A stretch of DNA of 16,925 bases from Bacteroidota bacterium. GTDB lineage: Bacteria; Bacteroidota; Bacteroidia; NS11-12g; UBA955. Positions 13,566 to 16,925 of the stretch are shown here, piece by piece. How positions within the stretch are numbered: position 1 is the first letter of the stretch; every line of letters starts with the position of its first letter. The position numbers and the translations under genes are program-made. The stretch spans positions 1 through 16,925 of the forward strand of contig RGEC01000021.1 in NCBI GenBank assembly GCA_009918425.1, given 5' to 3'. A model generated the notes under the pieces. It saw nothing but the letters and a program-made list of their open reading frames with translations. It ran no database searches and was not told the DNA's origin.

Positions 13566-14354
13566 ATGGATTTGGTTGAAGCAAAATTAAACAGCAGCGC
13601 GCTGCGGCATCCCTGGGAATTGGCACGCTTCGAGATAGTTTGTAAATTGTCCGGCAACTTACTCGAGCAACTCAATCACAGCGGCGGGTATTTGCTGGAT
13701 GTTGGTTGCGGTGATACATGGTTTATTGAACAATTATGCCGTAAATATCCCAGTATTCAAGTAGTGGCAGTAGATATTCTTTTTACAGAAGAAGACTTAC
13801 TTCATTTCAAAGAAAAATACAAAGGAACTTCCATCAGCGTTTATAAAACCATGGATGATGCTCAGACCTTTTTGGGAGACAAGAAAGCCGGAGCAGTCCT
13901 TTTGCTTGACGTTATAGAGCACATAGAAGATGATATAAGTTTCATGAAATGGCTTGGTGATTTTGGATGTATTGATAATGAAACACAATTTATTATAACC
14001 GTCCCGGCCTACCAATGGCTATTCAGTGCTCATGATGTGTTTCTTTATCATTACCGAAGATATACAAACAAACTGTTGCAAAACAATCTTGCACTTGCAG
14101 GATACAAAAAACAAAAAATAGGCTATTTCTTTCTTTCCTTATATATGGCCAGAATCGTTGTATGGTGTAAGGAAAAGCTTATGGGCAGAAAAACCGATGC
14201 AACGGGTGTAGGTGCCTGGAACGGAGGAAGATTGTTAACCGGTCTCGTAAAATCGGTGTTGATGATTGATTACAACATCAGTCGCTTTGTTAGGTTATTC
14301 GGCATTAAACTCCCAGGATTAAGTAATTACATACTTTGCAAAAAATCTGCATAA
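13566..14354 (+). CDS. Class I SAM-dependent methyltransferase
   Basis: A 262-residue Methyltransf_11/23-type enzyme. Motif I is YLLDVGCGD at 42-50, the acidic residue of motif II is in VVAVD (to 70), and the post-II region VLLLDVIEHIEDD at 111-123 is the hallmark of small-molecule methyltransferases. The later stretch VPAYQWLFSAHDVFLYHYRR is typical of methyltransferases found in surface-glycan and lipid-linked sugar clusters. The C-terminal part has hydrophobic stretches (IGYFFLSLYMARIVVW) that may associate with the membrane. Its last 19 bases overlap the GT2 gene, pointing to translational coupling and a shared pathway. Substrate unknown; a polyprenyl-linked sugar, a glycan or a lipid is plausible. 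Confidence 0.88.
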   Translation: MDLVEAKLNSSALRHPWELARFEIVCKLSGNLLEQLNHSGGYLLDVGCGDTWFIEQLCRKYPSIQVVAVDILFTEEDLLHFKEKYKGTSISVYKTMDDAQTFLGDKKAGAVLLLDVIEHIEDDISFMKWLGDFGCIDNETQFIITVPAYQWLFSAHDVFLYHYRRYTNKLLQNNLALAGYKKQKIGYFFLSLYMARIVVWCKEKLMGRKTDATGVGAWNGGRLLTGLVKSVLMIDYNISRFVRLFGIKLPGLSNYILCKKSA

Positions 14355-15073
14355 TAATCCCCTGTTACAACGAAGAGAAGAGGCTTAACATAAAGGTCTT
14401 GAGGGAATTTATGCAAACGCACCCTGAAATTTCATTTTATGGAGTAAATGATGGAAGCCGGGATGCAACACTATCCATACTGCAAGCGCTTCAAAATGAA
14501 TTTGAAACTCAGTTTCAATGTGTAAATCTGTCCAAAAATTCAGGAAAAGCAGAAGCTGTAAGACAAGGAATGCTACAAGCCCATCAAACCGGTAAGTTTG
14601 ACTATATTGGATACTGGGATGCAGATTTTTCAACGCCTCTCGAGGAAATAAATCATTTTGTGGCCTATTCAGGTGGACATTTATCCCATTCCATTGTTAT
14701 GGGCAGCAGAATTTCCAGATTGGGAAGCCAGATCCGCCGAAAGCTAAAAAGGCATTACTTGGGCCGTATTTTCTCAACCCTCACCAGTTACATACTGGGC
14801 TTACGCGTTTACGATACCCAATGCGGCGCCAAACTCATTGCTAGTAAAGAAATAGACACCCTGTTAGAAAAGCCTTTCATATCTAAATGGTTTTTTGATG
14901 TGGAAATTTTGGCACGTCTGATCAAAAAGTACGGCAAAGAGAAAACTTATAATATTGCTCTTGAAGTACCTCTTCTTACATGGAATGAAATTGGTGGGTC
15001 CAAGCTTAAAACCTCAGATTTTATAAAAGTCCCGCTAGAGCTTTTCAAAATCAAAAGGTTTTATAAAATTTGA
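14336..15073 (+). CDS. GT2 glycosyltransferase, dolichyl/polyprenyl-phosphate sugar synthase-like
   Basis: A 245-residue GT-A enzyme resembling Alg5/DPM1-like polyprenyl-phosphate glucosyl- or mannosyltransferases. In order: IIIPCYNEEKRL at the N-terminus, NDGSRDAT at 38-45, KNSGKAEAVRQGM at 67-79, the metal-binding DADFSTPLEEI (Asp95, Asp97), VMGSRI, and RVYDTQCGAKLI with the following FDVEILARL. There are no transmembrane helices, as in soluble members that act at the inner leaflet. The start is a TTG at 14336, 19 bases inside the methyltransferase gene; it is the only start that keeps the first strand and PCYNEE intact. The likely product is a sugar-phosphate-polyprenol donor for the GT-C enzyme downstream. 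The sugar is not predictable. Confidence 0.9.
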   Translation: MQKICIIIPCYNEEKRLNIKVLREFMQTHPEISFYGVNDGSRDATLSILQALQNEFETQFQCVNLSKNSGKAEAVRQGMLQAHQTGKFDYIGYWDADFSTPLEEINHFVAYSGGHLSHSIVMGSRISRLGSQIRRKLKRHYLGRIFSTLTSYILGLRVYDTQCGAKLIASKEIDTLLEKPFISKWFFDVEILARLIKKYGKEKTYNIALEVPLLTWNEIGGSKLKTSDFIKVPLELFKIKRFYKI

Positions 15074-15078
15074 TTTTT
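15047..15078 (+). terminator. Possible AT-rich terminator at the end of the GT2 gene
   Basis: AAAATCAAA (15047-15055) and TTTGATTTT (15069-15077) are perfect 9-base arms enclosing a TTTTATAAAA palindrome, ending in a T run. The hairpin overlaps the last codons and stop of the GT2. It is weak because it is almost all A/T and could be chance composition. Confidence 0.3.
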
Positions 15079-15113
15079 GGGCCCATTGTCTGCCAAAGCA
15101 ACAGTGGATTTGT

Positions 15114-15121
15114 TATTTTTG
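15114..15121 (+). promoter_or_regulatory. -7 element TATTTTTG for the GT-C gene
   Basis: Perfect TAnnTTTG followed by CC, eight bases before the ATG at 15130. It would allow expression separate from the methyltransferase-GT2 pair. The nearest TTG (15086-15088) is 25 bases away, so the -33 is uncertain. Confidence 0.55.
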
Positions 15122-15129
15122 CCTACCAC

Positions 15130-16925
15130 ATGAATAAAAAAGTTCAGAATCCGGCACCGCATATCCCACAAGCATCCTTTCCCGCTATTGCCTATTACGG
15201 CAAACATGCCGGAGAAAATCAGCCCCTGTCTTTTACCGAAAGAGTAAAAAATTTATTATCGGAAAAAACCGATAATGATTCAATAATTATTGCTTTTACA
15301 CCTGTAAATGCTCCCGGTATTAACGAATTTGTTAAGGCACTAAATGAAACAAAAGCAGCGTGTGATGTTCATGTATCCATTCCTTCCAAACTAAAAAATA
15401 ACCTTACATCCTGGACATCAGGTATACGCGAACAGGAAATGCAGACCCCATGTGTTTGCGTTAAAAAGGAAACATTAACAGCCATATGCAATTCCGGTGT
15501 AGATATAGACGCTAAGTATGGGTTTCTATTTGCTTTACGCAAGGTTGCACGCGATTGGAATTTCATACACGGAACCGGATTGGATAAAACCGAGAAACCC
15601 ATTACTTGGAAAACACGTTTAACGGCTTCCTTACAATATCTAAATCCGCTTAATTTTAGCAATAATCCGGCAAGACATTTGTTCACGGCTTTGTCATTGT
15701 TGGTATTGATTACCATTACATCATTGAGCAAAGACGCAGGAATAAGCGGTGATGAATTCATACAGTATAACTGGGCCGATACTGCTATTATTCCTTATTT
15801 TACAGAAGGTAAGGATGCGGCACTATTTGATAAAAGCGACCTCCATATGGAGAATTACGGCAGTAGCTTCGATACTTTCACCGCCATGCTGGTAAGAATT
15901 ACCGGAACCGACGAAATTTTTCAGTTAAGACATTTCTGGAATGCCGTGATGGGGTTTTTCTGCATCTTTTTTGGCGCACTGATGGTTCGTTACCTAACAA
16001 AAAGCTGGCTGTGGGCATGCCTAGGTTTAATATTGCTGTTTTTCACACCCAGATTGCTAGGCGACTCTCTGAATAATCCCAAAGACATACCTTTTGCAGC
16101 AGGCTATATCATTGGATTGTATTATGCGATGCTCTATTACGGAAAAAACGGCGGCCGAATAGGGCAGGCAGTTGGAATTATTCTGGGCACCGGACTTGCC
16201 ATTAGTATTCGTATTGGTGGACTTGTGCTTATACCTACCATTGCATTGTTTGCCGGACTCAGATACATTGAGGACCTGGGATTTTCAAACTTCATAAAAT
16301 TCCGTTGGAAAGGTATTCTTCCTTACATGTTCTCTTTCGTTTTAATAGGTGTGCTCTCTTTCATAATAGGAATTATGGTGTGGCCCTATGGTCTTGATGA
16401 TCCTTTTTCCAATCCTATCAAGGCTCTGGATGCCTTTACAAAATTCCCTGTAACCCTGAGACAATTGTTTGAAGGCACCATGACCGACAGTGGCATGCTA
16501 CCTCCCTACTACCTTACCAAATTTTTGCTAATCACCACACCGGTAATTACATTGATTGGCTTACTGTTATATTTTATTTTTGGTCTTTTTAACCGCAAAA
16601 ACTATAGCCACGCCCTGATGATTGTATTTTTTGCCGCAGCCTTTCCGGTTTTTTATATCTGGTATCAGAAATCCAATGTTTACGGAGGAATGCGGCAAAT
16701 TATGTTTGTGGTACCCTGCCTTGTTGTATCTGCTACCGCCGGCTTTGCCATACTTTGCCAATGGCTTTCAAAAAAAGTAGCGTTTGCAAAGTGGTTAATA
16801 CCAGGAGCCATATTGGCAGGTTGTATACCTCCTGCTATACATTCCTTTAAAAACCATCCACTACAATATATTTATTTCAATGAACTTATTGGAGGAACTC
16901 AAGGTGCCTATGGTGAATATGAAAT
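15130..16925 (+). CDS. GT-C membrane glycosyltransferase (GT39-like) with extra N-terminal domain, cut by right edge
   Basis: The frame is open from the ATG at 15130 to the window end: 598 complete codons and no stop. Residues 1 to about 180 are soluble and have no recognised motif (SIIIAFTPVNAPGINEFVKA, then a region rich in Lys and Asn). After that come about ten hydrophobic segments, starting near 184-198. The first large loop opens with GISGDEF (Asp208, Glu209), where GT-C enzymes carry their catalytic acidic residues; GDSLNNPKDIPFAAGY (311-326) and YGGMRQ follow, and the end reads HPLQYIYFNELIGG then GAYGEYE, a signature I associate with bacterial GT39-like mannosyltransferase relatives. 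Such enzymes use polyprenyl-phosphate sugars at the outer face of the membrane, fitting the GT2 just upstream. Acceptor unknown. Confidence 0.85.
   Translation, partial: MNKKVQNPAPHIPQASFPAIAYYGKHAGENQPLSFTERVKNLLSEKTDNDSIIIAFTPVNAPGINEFVKALNETKAACDVHVSIPSKLKNNLTSWTSGIREQEMQTPCVCVKKETLTAICNSGVDIDAKYGFLFALRKVARDWNFIHGTGLDKTEKPITWKTRLTASLQYLNPLNFSNNPARHLFTALSLLVLITITSLSKDAGISGDEFIQYNWADTAIIPYFTEGKDAALFDKSDLHMENYGSSFDTFTAMLVRITGTDEIFQLRHFWNAVMGFFCIFFGALMVRYLTKSWLWACLGLILLFFTPRLLGDSLNNPKDIPFAAGYIIGLYYAMLYYGKNGGRIGQAVGIILGTGLAISIRIGGLVLIPTIALFAGLRYIEDLGFSNFIKFRWKGILPYMFSFVLIGVLSFIIGIMVWPYGLDDPFSNPIKALDAFTKFPVTLRQLFEGTMTDSGMLPPYYLTKFLLITTPVITLIGLLLYFIFGLFNRKNYSHALMIVFFAAAFPVFYIWYQKSNVYGGMRQIMFVVPCLVVSATAGFAILCQWLSKKVAFAKWLIPGAILAGCIPPAIHSFKNHPLQYIYFNELIGGTQGAYGEYE

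Noticed and set aside
15369..15761. Minus-strand open frame of 130 codons
   Set aside because: The plus strand is open from 15130 to the window end and encodes a coherent GT-C protein; the minus frame has no family features.
1..16925. Mobile element, prophage, CRISPR array, toxin-antitoxin or defence system
   Set aside because: No transposase, integrase, regular spaced repeats, flanking terminal repeats or recognisable defence domain. tRNA-Leu has no integrase or partial tRNA duplicate beside it. The gene content reads as metabolism and envelope functions.

Overview
The window looks like ordinary chromosome from a member of the Bacteroidota that carries a type IX secretion system (T9SS). The evidence is: a TonB-dependent receptor with a carboxypeptidase-like regulatory domain, a subtilisin-like protease with a T9SS C-terminal sorting domain, SPII lipoproteins whose cysteine is followed by lysines, no Shine-Dalgarno sequences, and repeated TAnnTTTG -7 promoter elements typical of this phylum. 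Genus cannot be fixed from the sequence. I see no phage, transposon, CRISPR or obvious horizontally acquired block.

Layout. 1-1407 (minus): folB (dihydroneopterin aldolase), then a TonB-dependent receptor cut by the left edge. 1478-8023 (plus): six tightly packed genes: a glutaryl-CoA dehydrogenase-type acyl-CoA dehydrogenase, an unrecognised exported protein with a possible internal duplication, a phosphohexomutase, a DUF2279-type exported protein, and two acyltransferases resembling the GlsA/GlsB pair that makes glycine lipids. 8004-10960 (minus): a membrane-anchored lysozyme-like protein and a T9SS-exported S8 protease, which overlaps the end of the acyltransferase gene tail to tail. 10999-12211 (plus): tcdA (tRNA ct6A dehydratase) and a small lipocalin-like lipoprotein. 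12212-13426 (minus): an eight-TPR lipoprotein and tRNA-Leu(UAA) with its terminator. 13566-16925 (plus): a SAM methyltransferase, a dolichyl-phosphate-sugar-synthase-like GT2 and a large GT-C membrane glycosyltransferase cut by the right edge.

How the genes work together. The two acyltransferases are best read as successive N- and O-acylation steps of an aminolipid. The last three genes look like a lipid-linked sugar module: the GT2 would load a polyprenyl phosphate, the GT-C enzyme would use that donor on the periplasmic side, and the methyltransferase would modify the product or an intermediate. The TonB receptor, protease, muramidase-like protein, two lipoproteins and two exported proteins are envelope functions.

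The most distinctive signal is not a gene. Thirteen -7-like elements sit upstream of starts in this window, nearly all in the extended form TAnnTTTGC. Nine of them lie only 4-8 bases before a start codon, which implies leaderless or nearly leaderless mRNAs. A further copy ten bases before the mature tRNA gives an internal ruler for the transcription start.
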